From: Giardia muris
Taxonomy: Eukaryota; Fornicata; Diplomonadida; Hexamitidae
Assembly (NCBI GenBank): GCA_006247105.1
Contig: CM016925.1
Span: forward strand, 1,674,001 to 1,738,000
Length of the DNA: 64,000 nucleotides
Direction of reading: 5' to 3'
Shown piece after piece: positions 18,375-27,225 of this stretch; position 1 is the first letter of the stretch; each line of letters begins with the position of its first letter. The notes under the pieces were generated by a model. That model saw only the letters and a program-made list of their open reading frames with translations, was not told the origin of the DNA and ran no database searches. Position numbers and translations under genes: made by a program.

Positions 18375-19142
18375 ATGACCGAGTACAAGCCGGGGGCGAT
18401 CCGCACGTCGGACGAGGCGAAGGAGCTACAACGGGTCTATAAGGGGCTTCATAAGACCAACCGAGAGGATGCGCTCCGGGCGGTGGTCGAAACCCTTCCT
18501 GAGCTTGCTCTTCGTCTCAGCGATTATTCACGAAGCTGTCCTTATTTTCAGACACGTTTCGAAGACCAGGTGACGGCGCGTCTGGAGACTGGTCTTTTGG
18601 CACCGGAAGGAAACGCGGATGAACCAGTTCTTGCTGCTTCTCGGGCGATGTTTGAGGCCTTTGACGCCACGGCCGCCCAGAACATCCAGAAGGTTTGTAC
18701 GCAGGTCCCGGAGGTGACCGAGTTGCACCAACGCCTCGAGGTTGACATGCCGGAGGCAATACGGTTATTGGGACGAATTATGCGATGGCTCAACGCCCTA
18801 GTTCTGAAGAACCGCGTGGCGGAGTGTGCGGAGCTAAAGGAGGCGCTTGACGACGTGGTTGAGACCATCGACGAACTTCTTAACGACACGAAGACGTCGC
18901 TCAACGACATCGTAGTTTACCACGCATCTCGCAGTACACTGATAACTCAGCTGCGCAAGCAGCAGGTCCTTGACATATACCTCGCCATCATCCTTCTCGA
19001 TGCCAGTCGGATCACGGATATTCGTGAGGCGTACATGTCGATCTCTGATAACTTCCTTCTGTTGTGTGAGCAATTACATCGGAAACTGGATATCCTCAAG
19101 AAGGGTTCTAGTGAGAAGATGACAGCCGCCATCTATTATTGA
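18375..19142 (+). CDS. Proteasome activator PA28 (11S regulator) subunit
   Basis: The 255-residue protein matches the PA28/REG family in length and plan. The C-terminal half carries the conserved activator region: a helix resembling ISRYYxxRAKLxxK (here IVVYHASRSTLITQLRK), then a long helix with a run like the LHDxILKNxEKIKxP segment (here LCEQLHRKLDILKKGS), and a C-terminus ending in an aromatic residue (AIYY) like the Tyr that inserts into the 20S proteasome alpha ring. Family members form heptameric rings that open the 20S gate without ATP. The single-subunit, PA28-gamma-like form is the kind found in deep-branching protists. Start chosen at the first ATG, 43 bp after the SNARE stop. Confidence 0.82.
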   Translation: MTEYKPGAIRTSDEAKELQRVYKGLHKTNREDALRAVVETLPELALRLSDYSRSCPYFQTRFEDQVTARLETGLLAPEGNADEPVLAASRAMFEAFDATAAQNIQKVCTQVPEVTELHQRLEVDMPEAIRLLGRIMRWLNALVLKNRVAECAELKEALDDVVETIDELLNDTKTSLNDIVVYHASRSTLITQLRKQQVLDIYLAIILLDASRITDIREAYMSISDNFLLLCEQLHRKLDILKKGSSEKMTAAIYY

Positions 19143-19171
19143 GACGGGCATGTAACCTCCGAACTCTAAAG

Positions 19172-19780
19172 CTATTCCGCTCCGGCATCGGTCGGAAGGT
19201 CGTCCACCTTGATCCCCCATGCCTCTAGGAACTGTGCAGATGGGTCTGTATCAGTCTTCTCCACCAGGCCGAACCGGCAGGCGAAAGCTAGGAGGTACCG
19301 ATATGCGGTGTTCAGGTGTAACCGAAAACCGTACTTGGCGACCTCTGCGTTATGTGCATGGTAAATGTGCTGGTACACATGCAACAACCGACGAACCATG
19401 AGAAGACATACTTGGAAGTACCCGCCCGGGTAGCTCGCAGCTGGGTCACCCGGAAAGAGCTGGGGGTTATCAAGCATGGCCTTGAACCATGCAAGACATT
19501 GCTCGATATACTCAGATGCCGTCAGAGCCTCGTCCTGGCCATCCGAGGTCGGCCAATAACACTCCCTTCCCTCTTCTACGGCCATAGTGGGACAGGACTC
19601 GTCCGTGCAAAACTGAACGACGATCGAGAAGAGCTTCGAGGCTTGCTGGTACAGGATTGGAAGGATGTATGCCACCCATTCCTCGTCCATCTCCCCCTCC
19701 GGTAGCTCCACCAGTCGCCGGTAGTTCAGGCGGAGCGTCACATACGCCTCCTCCGTCGTCTCGAAGGAGTCGTCCGTCAT
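19172..19780 (-). CDS. mob1: Mob1-family kinase coactivator
   Basis: The 202-residue protein is a full Mob1/phocein domain. It contains LVELPEGEMDEEWVA, the zinc ligands C58 and C63 in QFCTDESCP, and H138 and H143 in VYQHIYHAH, together with the conserved LFP and HLNTAYRYLLAF blocks. Mob1 proteins bind and activate NDR/LATS kinases and in other protists help in cytokinesis and mitotic exit. No NDR kinase lies in the window. The start codon sits 18 bp from the divergent start of the Sfi1-like gene, with a GAAAAAAGGGG tract before the ATG. Confidence 0.93.
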   Translation of the reverse strand: MTDDSFETTEEAYVTLRLNYRRLVELPEGEMDEEWVAYILPILYQQASKLFSIVVQFCTDESCPTMAVEEGRECYWPTSDGQDEALTASEYIEQCLAWFKAMLDNPQLFPGDPAASYPGGYFQVCLLMVRRLLHVYQHIYHAHNAEVAKYGFRLHLNTAYRYLLAFACRFGLVEKTDTDPSAQFLEAWGIKVDDLPTDAGAE

Positions 19781-19798
19781 CCCCTTTTTTCATTCCGA
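19781..19798. promoter_or_regulatory. 18-bp divergent promoter spacer between mob1 and the Sfi1-like gene
   Basis: The spacer is CCCCTTTTTTCATTCCGA on the plus strand. The T6 run gives the minus-strand mob1 gene the A-rich tract usual for Giardia initiators. No room remains for other upstream elements, which must lie inside coding sequence. Confidence 0.45.
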
Positions 19799-22700
19799 AT
19801 GAGTATCCCGACGAGCCTCTCTTCCTCCGGAAGGCCGACCTCGGTCGAGGACATCCGCATCTACACTGCCGAGGCCAGGGACGCGTTCCGGAGGCAAGAG
19901 GCCGCCACCCGCCTCTCTCGGTTCTATCGTGAGCGTCGTCGGCGGGATAAGGAGCGTATCCTTCAGACCCTCTACTCGAACTTTGATGCCTTCCTTCTCG
20001 GTAGTCACTTCATCGAGTGGCGAGAGATCACACTTGCACGACGCTTTTGTCGAGCACGCCAGTTACGTGTCCTTTGGATCCCCTTACGTCGGGCGGTCAT
20101 CCAGTTACATACCGCCATCCAGCATTGGCAAGATCGGCTTCTGATGAAGAGTTTGAACGCGCTTCGAAGGCAACCCGAGGTTGTCGCTCGTTACCTTGAA
20201 TTGCAACAGCTTCCGGCCGATGAGGAGACCCGAATCATACAGCACATGCATACTTGGCGGAAACGGCAGGTCTTCGAGTTCCTTCGTTGCCGAAAGCAGT
20301 GTCAGAAGTGCATCCGTCTTGGCCTTGATATCAACGTCAGTATAGCCATGGTCGTCAACGCACGACCGGAGGCCAACACGAACGCACTCTGGGCGGATAG
20401 GCTCGCGTACATTCGCATCTTGGATGCGAAGGAGCGACTAGCTCGGAAGCTTTGGATCCTGTATGCTATTCTCAGACCCCTTCTGCTCGCCTGGAGGCGG
20501 GTCGTCTACTTGAGGAATTTACCCGAGTTACAAGAACAACGGGTTCGAGAACTCGAATTGCAACGTCTTCGTCCATTCCTCATCGCCTGGATACTGTACC
20601 ATCGCCGACGGCCCTGGAGACTAGGGCTGTGGTTCGATCGATGGGGGACTCACACTGCAGCCCTCGCATATCGCACGGCGCAGAATGCAGTCGCGGTCCG
20701 TTGTGCCAAACATGGGATTCGCCGCTATTACTTCAACCGTTGGCATCAGGATGTGCTCGCCCGAGAGATACGCCTCGCCAACACCTTCCTTTCACGTCTC
20801 TACGGGCCGTTGGACCTCACCGATGTCTCGGATCCGTCGGCTCTACGCTCTACTAGCTGGGCCTTATTCTTCACTACCACCATCCTTCCGGAATACCGGC
20901 TCCAGGCCGTGACCCTCCGTTGCCTCAAGCTTTGGCGGAGAAGAGCGCACGCAGAAACGGCTTGGAAACGTTTCATCGTCCTCGAGAGCACTCGCTTCCT
21001 CCTTCTCAATGCTCGACGCTATCTTCGTCTATGGGCACAGCTAGCCCTCCGCACGCAGCGTATCGCTCAAGACGGAGAAGAGTTGGAGCTGGATCCAGAA
21101 CTTGCAGAGGGATACCGCATAGACGCCTTCAACGACCTCCTTCAGGTCCCTAACGTCACCATCAGTTGTGTCATCGCAACGTACCGCTACTGCACCGTTA
21201 GCCAGCTGAATACCGTGTTGGCCTATCGAGAACGATCACTCCCGCTCCTCGCTAGGCTTCAGGCAATGATGGCAAACAAAGGGCGGCCAATATCGACTCA
21301 GATGTATGAGCAGGTCTTACTGGGAGCTACGCGGCCGGCTCTTTACGTCTACCTACTCTGGGCCTTCTTGGTCTGTTTTCGAACCGCTCCACGCACGATT
21401 CGTAGTATTCGTGCGCGTGAGTCACTGTTTCGTGGAGCTTCCACAGACGAGATGGCTCCCGAGCTCGATGCTCTTGCTCAACGGAACCTTGCCATTCGCT
21501 ATCATTCCTTCCTTGGTGCCACAGACATCCTCTACTCGGAGATTTATGCAAAAGATCGTGTAATACCGCCTCTTGTACGTCAGAACATCGTCGTCTTCCT
21601 CCGGAACAAGGTTGAGACCTTCAATCAGACCCGGACATTAAGAAGGCAACCAATTGAGCTTCTTCTGACTGCCTTTCTTCGTCGCAACTCTGGGGTCATC
21701 GTAGCCGACCGCCTTTCCGTGGCGTCCGCAGCGTTTCTGATCCAGACCTGGCTTTCCGAGAGGATTTGCCTCGTTGAGGATCCTGCTGCGAACTCCTTAG
21801 TATTAGCACGATGTGATCAAGACCTTGAGCTTAAAGACCTTACCACGTCTCAGGTGATCACACAGACTTCAACTCCGACTCCTCGTAAGTCGAAGCAGCT
21901 TCCGATCCTCTACTTTCGTAATCGTTTTGCACGGTTCCTTAGCAGTGGGATCTCAAACCTTATTCAACCGACCGTCCGGCCAAGGAGCACGACGATATCC
22001 GCCAAGACCTACGCACAATATATTCTGAGGCTCAAAATCCTTCACGAAAGGCAGTTCGCAATATCGGACGTGGCAGATTGTTGGCTGGTCGCCTCTCTCG
22101 TCATTGCCATTGAACGGGAGTTCGGGGCGATACGAGAGTATCGTGAGCGCGTTTTCTCTAACCAGGTAGCCATTGCCAACTCTCTGCCGAGAGAATCCGA
22201 ACTACTTATGACTACGATTCCAAGCACCCTCCCATCGTTCGAGAGAAGCGGCATCTTCTCCCTCGTCTCCCAAGGCCTCCTCAGCTCTCCAGAACTGGCG
22301 ATGAAGGCGGTACTTCAATACATCACACTCCAGGATATGCGAACCCTTCTTGAAACGATGTCAACGTCGACGATCAAGCCTACGCTGGCCACATATACCT
22401 GCATGCAAGCACATGATGATTCATCTGACAATGATGACAACTGGCTCCTAATTGACCAAACGCTCAGTTTGTTCCCAGACGAATGGGGATTCATCGAAGA
22501 TGAACTTGAGAGACTTCCAACCCCTGTCTCGGCTCTAAGCGACCAGTCACTTGGTTTAAGACAGGAGGCTAATGATACGGACGCAGGACTAACAGATGTC
22601 TTGGTCCAACCTGAGAGGCTTCTAGGTTCCTCAACCTCGATTCCCATCTCTCCGGTTTCTAGTCCCAAGAAACGTAGCCAGCAACGTTCTCGATCGAAGA

Positions 22701-25378
22701 GAACTCGGAGTGGAAAGACGCATAAGAGAGTCTCTATTTCTGTGGCACCACAACAGTTAGGACCGAGGCCTCCAATAGCATCAAACTCCATTAACACAAA
22801 GACCAGTAGCGAGGTCGGAAATAGGAGTAGTGACTCTTTGACGAGGAATACATCGTTCAGAAAGAATGTATCTGGTCCACCTCGTCCCTTACCCTCACGT
22901 CTTCCGACCATCGCGGTTCGACAGCCATCTGCACAACTAAACCCCTTTATGGATATTATTTGCTACACCTCTTCCGACAAGAGTCCGTCCGGTGAAGTCT
23001 CTAAGCATCGATCTTCTTGTAATTTATCCGACCAAGTATCAGACCCTGATATCCCTTCTTTGGGTGAGCCAGATAGTATCCCCATCGTCTTGGACTCAGT
23101 TGAGTTAGAGCTCTCAACGTCCTTATCAGAACTTAACGATGAGGCATTACATGAGCTCGAGGCACCACCCGCACATAGCCCCACGAAGACCTTTCTTAAT
23201 ATGTGTGGGACGACTAACCACTTATCATCCATCATGCAGCTCAAAGATGGGCTTACTTTGTACCAAAAAGCAATGCTAGTCGACCTCATGACCACAAGTA
23301 GTGTTATTTATAACAAGCAACCCCTTGAACAGGTTGGAATCACCTCCGCTACACATTATCAGCTCCCAAGCGTCATTGATAAGCGGATGGAAGAAGCCTT
23401 TGATGCGATGATAGTCCTTAACTCCAAGTTCCTCTATAGGCTGGCTCAGCCAGGTCGTCTTTGGTCCATTTGGGAGGGTGACCCCTTCTTTAACGCGTGG
23501 GGTTGCGAGGATGGACGCCAGGCACATTTCAACTCCTTCTACAATCTTCTTCGACAAGTAAGTGCCCGAAAGGCGATTATGGGCGTAGGAACAGAGATTA
23601 TGCCCGCCAATTCATCCGATGCCAATGCCAATGCTGCTCCCTCGTTACCTGGGTCTAGACCAACGTCTCCAGAAAGTAAGGATGGTTGGTCCTCTAGTCA
23701 GGTGTATCAGGATCTAGTTGAGACGCCGATCCTTGTGGATGCCACGAAGGCCGATTCCATGGATCTCCTAGAGCCCAAGAGGAATGAGAGAGTACGGTTC
23801 TGCTCGCGTTGGGAGAGTGAAGGCGATGGAGTGAAGGAGCTCCTCTCCCGTGTGGCAAGCGCCTCCACCACACGTAAGGAGGTTCCAGCAAGTGAGCTCG
23901 ATCACCATTACACTGTCAATGAGGTGTTGCAACGCCCGGTTCCGGTTATGATTCCACAAGTCCGACCTCCAATTGCTCGTCAGCCTCCTACTTCTAGTAC
24001 TATTGATACTAGTACTCTTCGGCCAGAATCTCGTGTGATTCCAACGACCTCAAGTACACATCCGACGATACTCTCCCGTCCTTCATCTCACTATCAAATA
24101 TATACTTTCCCAAAGCCACCATTACAAGAACCCACCAGGACAACACGGCCTCCATCTCCTTGTGTCATTACAATGGACTTGCATACCCAGCCCGTCGAAA
24201 TCCCTCCTCGTCCAGCAACAACGATTTCACGGTTCGTACGTTCTGGTCCATTCTCAAGGTTGGGTACTCGAGGGTTGGCACATACGCAAAGGCAAACCAT
24301 TGCCGATTTGAAGCTGGCTGGACAATGCTACGAGTCTGAGGAGCAGCCACAGAAGCCATTGACCGTTGCATATAATCGTAGAAGACCAGCAATACCTCTC
24401 ACGGCCAGAGAGGCTGACTTAAATCGACGACCCATCTCAACTCTTATGAAATGCTGGCCAGTCAACTTTGAGGCGTCACCACAGAAGAATTATGAGCCCG
24501 AGGCACCATTGACGACGACACAGGTTAGTAAGACTCCTATGGATTACGATCCTATAGATGTCAACGATCTGGAATCATTCCTTCTTGAGAGTAGTCCTGT
24601 TATTCCATTAAGGCCGGATAATGGTACACATTCTCGCGCAAGAAGTCGTGGTCAAATATTACTTGTTCCGGAGTCAGAAATGCTATTAGCACGCTTAGCC
24701 GAGGACAATCCTTTCTCGCCGCCAGTCTCACCTTCTGTCGAAAGTGTTGAAAGCCTAAGCGAGTACGTCGTGGTGAAACCTTGTAGCCCGTCATTAGATG
24801 CACACGATGACGTTATTTTCCGTACGCTTCGGAAGAGTAGCTCTCCCGCACGCCCGAATAGCACCGTCAATAGGCCAGTCACTGAGGTAACTGAGGTCAC
24901 GGAGACTCATGACGAGACAAAGAACCTCTTGTTAAGACCGTCAAGCAAAAAGGATAATAACTTGGTCCTAGAACTTGAAGAAAGTGATGATCGATCTTCT
25001 CAAGCAATACCCTTCTTCCCAAGAGAAGCTCTCATCAACTCTCTCGTCCCTATCGAGTTATCCGTTCCAGAGGGTTCTCAAGACGCCACTCAACTAATTC
25101 ACCTACTCCATGAGGATATCTTTGCCACGGAGACAGACAACCCAACGGAGAGGACGTCCTTACCATTGGAGGAGCACACCATCTCTCCAATCGAGGAGTA
25201 TGACGACCCGAGTCTCCGTCCTATCGGAACAGAAAGGATGACATATCATAACTCTCTTATACATATCGCCGACCGAAGCAACCTTCGACGGGCGGCCATC
25301 TCCAGTCTTCTTCGGCATCGCCAAGTGACTCCGAACCCTGATGCGGTGGTCCTGTCAGTATCATCACGTCTGGCTTGA
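19799..25378 (+). CDS. Very large Trp/Arg-rich protein, possibly Sfi1-like (centrin binding)
   Basis: The 1859-residue product has two halves. The first, about residues 20-430, is packed with amphipathic basic helices with regularly spaced Trp and Leu, for example LLAWRRVVYLR, YYFNRWHQDVL, CLKLWRRRA and LRLWAQLALR. These resemble the L..W repeats of Sfi1-type centrin-binding proteins found at basal bodies and centrosomes. Residues about 450-900 are helical and unassigned. The second half, from about 900 on, is Ser/Pro/Thr-rich and probably disordered, with many short basic SR-type stretches around 950-1040. Giardia has centrins and eight basal bodies, so a centrin scaffold is plausible, but this is inference from repeat character. 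The gene is 3 bp from the following trm112. Confidence 0.6.
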   Translation: MSIPTSLSSSGRPTSVEDIRIYTAEARDAFRRQEAATRLSRFYRERRRRDKERILQTLYSNFDAFLLGSHFIEWREITLARRFCRARQLRVLWIPLRRAVIQLHTAIQHWQDRLLMKSLNALRRQPEVVARYLELQQLPADEETRIIQHMHTWRKRQVFEFLRCRKQCQKCIRLGLDINVSIAMVVNARPEANTNALWADRLAYIRILDAKERLARKLWILYAILRPLLLAWRRVVYLRNLPELQEQRVRELELQRLRPFLIAWILYHRRRPWRLGLWFDRWGTHTAALAYRTAQNAVAVRCAKHGIRRYYFNRWHQDVLAREIRLANTFLSRLYGPLDLTDVSDPSALRSTSWALFFTTTILPEYRLQAVTLRCLKLWRRRAHAETAWKRFIVLESTRFLLLNARRYLRLWAQLALRTQRIAQDGEELELDPELAEGYRIDAFNDLLQVPNVTISCVIATYRYCTVSQLNTVLAYRERSLPLLARLQAMMANKGRPISTQMYEQVLLGATRPALYVYLLWAFLVCFRTAPRTIRSIRARESLFRGASTDEMAPELDALAQRNLAIRYHSFLGATDILYSEIYAKDRVIPPLVRQNIVVFLRNKVETFNQTRTLRRQPIELLLTAFLRRNSGVIVADRLSVASAAFLIQTWLSERICLVEDPAANSLVLARCDQDLELKDLTTSQVITQTSTPTPRKSKQLPILYFRNRFARFLSSGISNLIQPTVRPRSTTISAKTYAQYILRLKILHERQFAISDVADCWLVASLVIAIEREFGAIREYRERVFSNQVAIANSLPRESELLMTTIPSTLPSFERSGIFSLVSQGLLSSPELAMKAVLQYITLQDMRTLLETMSTSTIKPTLATYTCMQAHDDSSDNDDNWLLIDQTLSLFPDEWGFIEDELERLPTPVSALSDQSLGLRQEANDTDAGLTDVLVQPERLLGSSTSIPISPVSSPKKRSQQRSRSKRTRSGKTHKRVSISVAPQQLGPRPPIASNSINTKTSSEVGNRSSDSLTRNTSFRKNVSGPPRPLPSRLPTIAVRQPSAQLNPFMDIICYTSSDKSPSGEVSKHRSSCNLSDQVSDPDIPSLGEPDSIPIVLDSVELELSTSLSELNDEALHELEAPPAHSPTKTFLNMCGTTNHLSSIMQLKDGLTLYQKAMLVDLMTTSSVIYNKQPLEQVGITSATHYQLPSVIDKRMEEAFDAMIVLNSKFLYRLAQPGRLWSIWEGDPFFNAWGCEDGRQAHFNSFYNLLRQVSARKAIMGVGTEIMPANSSDANANAAPSLPGSRPTSPESKDGWSSSQVYQDLVETPILVDATKADSMDLLEPKRNERVRFCSRWESEGDGVKELLSRVASASTTRKEVPASELDHHYTVNEVLQRPVPVMIPQVRPPIARQPPTSSTIDTSTLRPESRVIPTTSSTHPTILSRPSSHYQIYTFPKPPLQEPTRTTRPPSPCVITMDLHTQPVEIPPRPATTISRFVRSGPFSRLGTRGLAHTQRQTIADLKLAGQCYESEEQPQKPLTVAYNRRRPAIPLTAREADLNRRPISTLMKCWPVNFEASPQKNYEPEAPLTTTQVSKTPMDYDPIDVNDLESFLLESSPVIPLRPDNGTHSRARSRGQILLVPESEMLLARLAEDNPFSPPVSPSVESVESLSEYVVVKPCSPSLDAHDDVIFRTLRKSSSPARPNSTVNRPVTEVTEVTETHDETKNLLLRPSSKKDNNLVLELEESDDRSSQAIPFFPREALINSLVPIELSVPEGSQDATQLIHLLHEDIFATETDNPTERTSLPLEEHTISPIEEYDDPSLRPIGTERMTYHNSLIHIADRSNLRRAAISSLLRHRQVTPNPDAVVLSVSSRLA

Positions 25379-25381
25379 AAA

Positions 25382-25702
25382 ATGTATCTATCAGCACTTG
25401 CAATCCTGGCTTGTCCCGAATGTCACGAACCCTTCCATCTGACCGTCCGAGAGCACACCAGGGACGAGATCGATAAAGTCGCAGATCCGATGTCGGGTGA
25501 TAAGCTTAGTTCGATTTTAAGTCGACTCTCGTACGATGCTCTTCGGAAACGGGTCAAAGGGCTCGAGTTACCTCCCAATCCGGAGGACCTCTATGATATC
25601 CTCTTCCGTGAAGCGGTCGTGAATGGTGTCTTGCGATGTGAGAGTTGTCAGAAGGACTATGATGTGAAGAATCGTATCCCGCGCCTAGTGATGCCTCTCT
25701 AA
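25382..25702 (+). CDS. Trm112-like methyltransferase activator
   Basis: The 106-residue protein has the Trm112 layout: a zinc-binding pair near the N-terminus (LACPECHEPF), a helical insert of about 60 residues, and a C-terminal half of the ribbon with RCESCQKDYDVKNRIPRLVMPL-like ending, in which CxxC and the Gly/Arg-Ile-Pro turn are conserved. Trm112 is the obligate partner of several methyltransferases acting on tRNA, rRNA and the release factor eRF1. Four Cys are in place for zinc. The ATG follows the upstream stop by three A residues, giving an AAAATG start. Confidence 0.85.
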   Translation: MYLSALAILACPECHEPFHLTVREHTRDEIDKVADPMSGDKLSSILSRLSYDALRKRVKGLELPPNPEDLYDILFREAVVNGVLRCESCQKDYDVKNRIPRLVMPL

Positions 25703-25710
25703 TCCTTTAG

Positions 25711-26751
25711 CTACTCCTCCGCATCGCAAACCCCCGCGTTACCAAGGGCAAACGTCGCCTCCGCCTCGGGGAGAGATGGAGAGTCATAGATCTTAGCGAC
25801 ACGTGTTTCTCCTCGACCTTTGCGGAGGTACAAACGAGTCGTACTAGCATGAGCGAGGACATGCCCACCGATCGGCTTCTTCGGATCTGCGGTGAACATT
25901 GCGGCCCCGTCGACCTGCGCCATAACCTGGTTGGTGACAAATATCGCAATATTGAACTCGTCGGCTAGCTTCGTCATTTGTGCAAGCAGTTTTCCAAGGT
26001 GTTGTTGTCGATCTGCTAGTTCCCCACGCCCCACAAAGTCGACTCGGAAGAGCGCCGTTAAAGAATCAACAACCATGAGCGCATATTTTGCCTCTGACAT
26101 CTGGCTAGGCGCGGCTGCAATCAGTTCTGCTTGTTGCTCGTGTGTATAGACCCGGGCATACATAATGTTTGCAAGAGCCTTTGCAGGGTCGAGTCCAAAG
26201 CGTTCTGCGATCGGTCCTATGCGCTCCGGACGGAAGGTCCCTTCCGTGTCGATGTAAATGACGCGAGATCCATCCAGTTGTGCGGTGACAGCAAGCGTAT
26301 GTGCCAGCTGTGTCTTTCCGCATCGAAACTCTCCAAAGACCTCAGTAATCGATCGGGATTCAACCCCACCACCTAGAAGCGAGTCAAGCTCAGTACAACC
26401 GGTTCGGATTCGACGGACATGGCTCCTCTTCTGCAAGGCGGCAACCCCCGTGATGAACCCGGGTGGAATGGCCTTATGTGCTGCCTCCAAGAGCTTATCG
26501 ACCTTGGAATCGGAGAGCCCACGAATATTCCCGAGGTCCTTCCTGGTCTGCATTAGTAAGCCTTGAATCGTGAAGATCCCAGACTCCTTGAGGCGCTTCG
26601 TGTCGGCCGCCGCGATTCCTAGAGCATGCAACTCCTCGAGTGGGGCCCAGTTGTCATCTGTGTCGGTCACGTCGGTCAGCTCCGTCTCCGTGCACGAGAC
26701 GCTCGTGCTGGGGACCGCCTGCTCCTGGACCTTCCGGACGGACTTGGACAT
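25711..26751 (-). CDS. dmc1: Meiotic-type recombinase Dmc1 (RecA/Rad51 family)
   Basis: The 346-residue protein has an N-terminal helix-hairpin-helix domain (about residues 35-100) and the RecA core. Walker A is GEFRCGKT (140-147), Walker B is ALMVVDS (about 227-233), and the run FRVDFVGRGELADRQQ is of the Dmc1 type; Rad51 has an Ala in place of Asp in its ELSARQ version. L2-region residues and the closing C-terminal block are intact. Dmc1 forms filaments on single-stranded DNA and drives strand exchange. Giardia is known to carry Dmc1-like genes and no Rad51, so this protein may also serve general recombination repair. Its stop lies 8 bp from the convergent trm112 stop. Confidence 0.92.
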   Translation of the reverse strand: MSKSVRKVQEQAVPSTSVSCTETELTDVTDTDDNWAPLEELHALGIAAADTKRLKESGIFTIQGLLMQTRKDLGNIRGLSDSKVDKLLEAAHKAIPPGFITGVAALQKRSHVRRIRTGCTELDSLLGGGVESRSITEVFGEFRCGKTQLAHTLAVTAQLDGSRVIYIDTEGTFRPERIGPIAERFGLDPAKALANIMYARVYTHEQQAELIAAAPSQMSEAKYALMVVDSLTALFRVDFVGRGELADRQQHLGKLLAQMTKLADEFNIAIFVTNQVMAQVDGAAMFTADPKKPIGGHVLAHASTTRLYLRKGRGETRVAKIYDSPSLPEAEATFALGNAGVCDAEE

Positions 26752-26787
26752 TTTCGAGGAGGATCACATACGGGCTCTCGTAATCAA

Positions 26788-27225
26788 ATGGTCATGAATA
26801 CCAAGCTCTCCATTATCAACCCCCTCGCAACCATCCCGCCTCCCGTCACCCTCGTCCAAGCGGAACAGGAGCTGCGGGAGGCCCTTGACGACCCCGCGGC
26901 GGCCGTCCGTGTGGGGTTGAAGGAGACAATGATGACGGTACGAAAGAGGGCGGCACACCTCGTCATCCTCTTTGCTCAACAGCCGTTTCAAGGCCTAACC
27001 CTTGTCTTGATCACAAGCTTCTTGCACCAAGGGGTTCGGTACGCCATCCTACCACCCGGTACACCAATACGGAAACGATTGGCAAAAGGTCGTGACCGTT
27101 GCTTACCCATCTCCGTGGCGATAGTGGGGCCTCAAGGGACGGCTCAAAAGCCGCCCCTCGATAGTGGAGATGATCTGGTACGCGTCTATCAATACCCAAT
27201 GAAGGGGAAGGTAGGAAAGAAATGA
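26788..27225 (+). CDS. L7Ae/L30e-family RNA-binding protein
   Basis: The 145-residue product (a second in-frame ATG lies two codons on) fits the L7Ae/NHP2/Rpp38 fold. Residues about 35-110 show the order VGLKETMMTVRKRAAHLVILFA, then a helix, then GVRYAILPPGTPIRKRLAKG, then PISVAIVG, matching the family's Gxxxxxxxvrkgka-LVilA, vpY, and LGxaxG/pvxxvaI segments. The typical LG of the kink-turn-binding loop is replaced by IRKRL, so binding may be altered. Candidates are Nhp2 of box H/ACA particles, Rpp38 of RNase P/MRP, or Snu13; I cannot choose. The frame extends upstream only as antisense to dmc1. Its TGA overlaps the ATG of the BIVM-like gene. Confidence 0.65.
   Translation: MVMNTKLSIINPLATIPPPVTLVQAEQELREALDDPAAAVRVGLKETMMTVRKRAAHLVILFAQQPFQGLTLVLITSFLHQGVRYAILPPGTPIRKRLAKGRDRCLPISVAIVGPQGTAQKPPLDSGDDLVRVYQYPMKGKVGKK

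Noticed and set aside
22050..22100. Calpain-like active-site motif (DVADCWLVAS) in the Sfi1-like protein
   Set aside because: It resembles the GDCWLLA motif of calpains, but no matching His and Asn motifs follow and the surroundings do not look like a papain fold. Probably chance.
25711..26751. Rad51 rather than Dmc1
   Set aside because: The GRGELADRQQ block and FRVDF are Dmc1-type.
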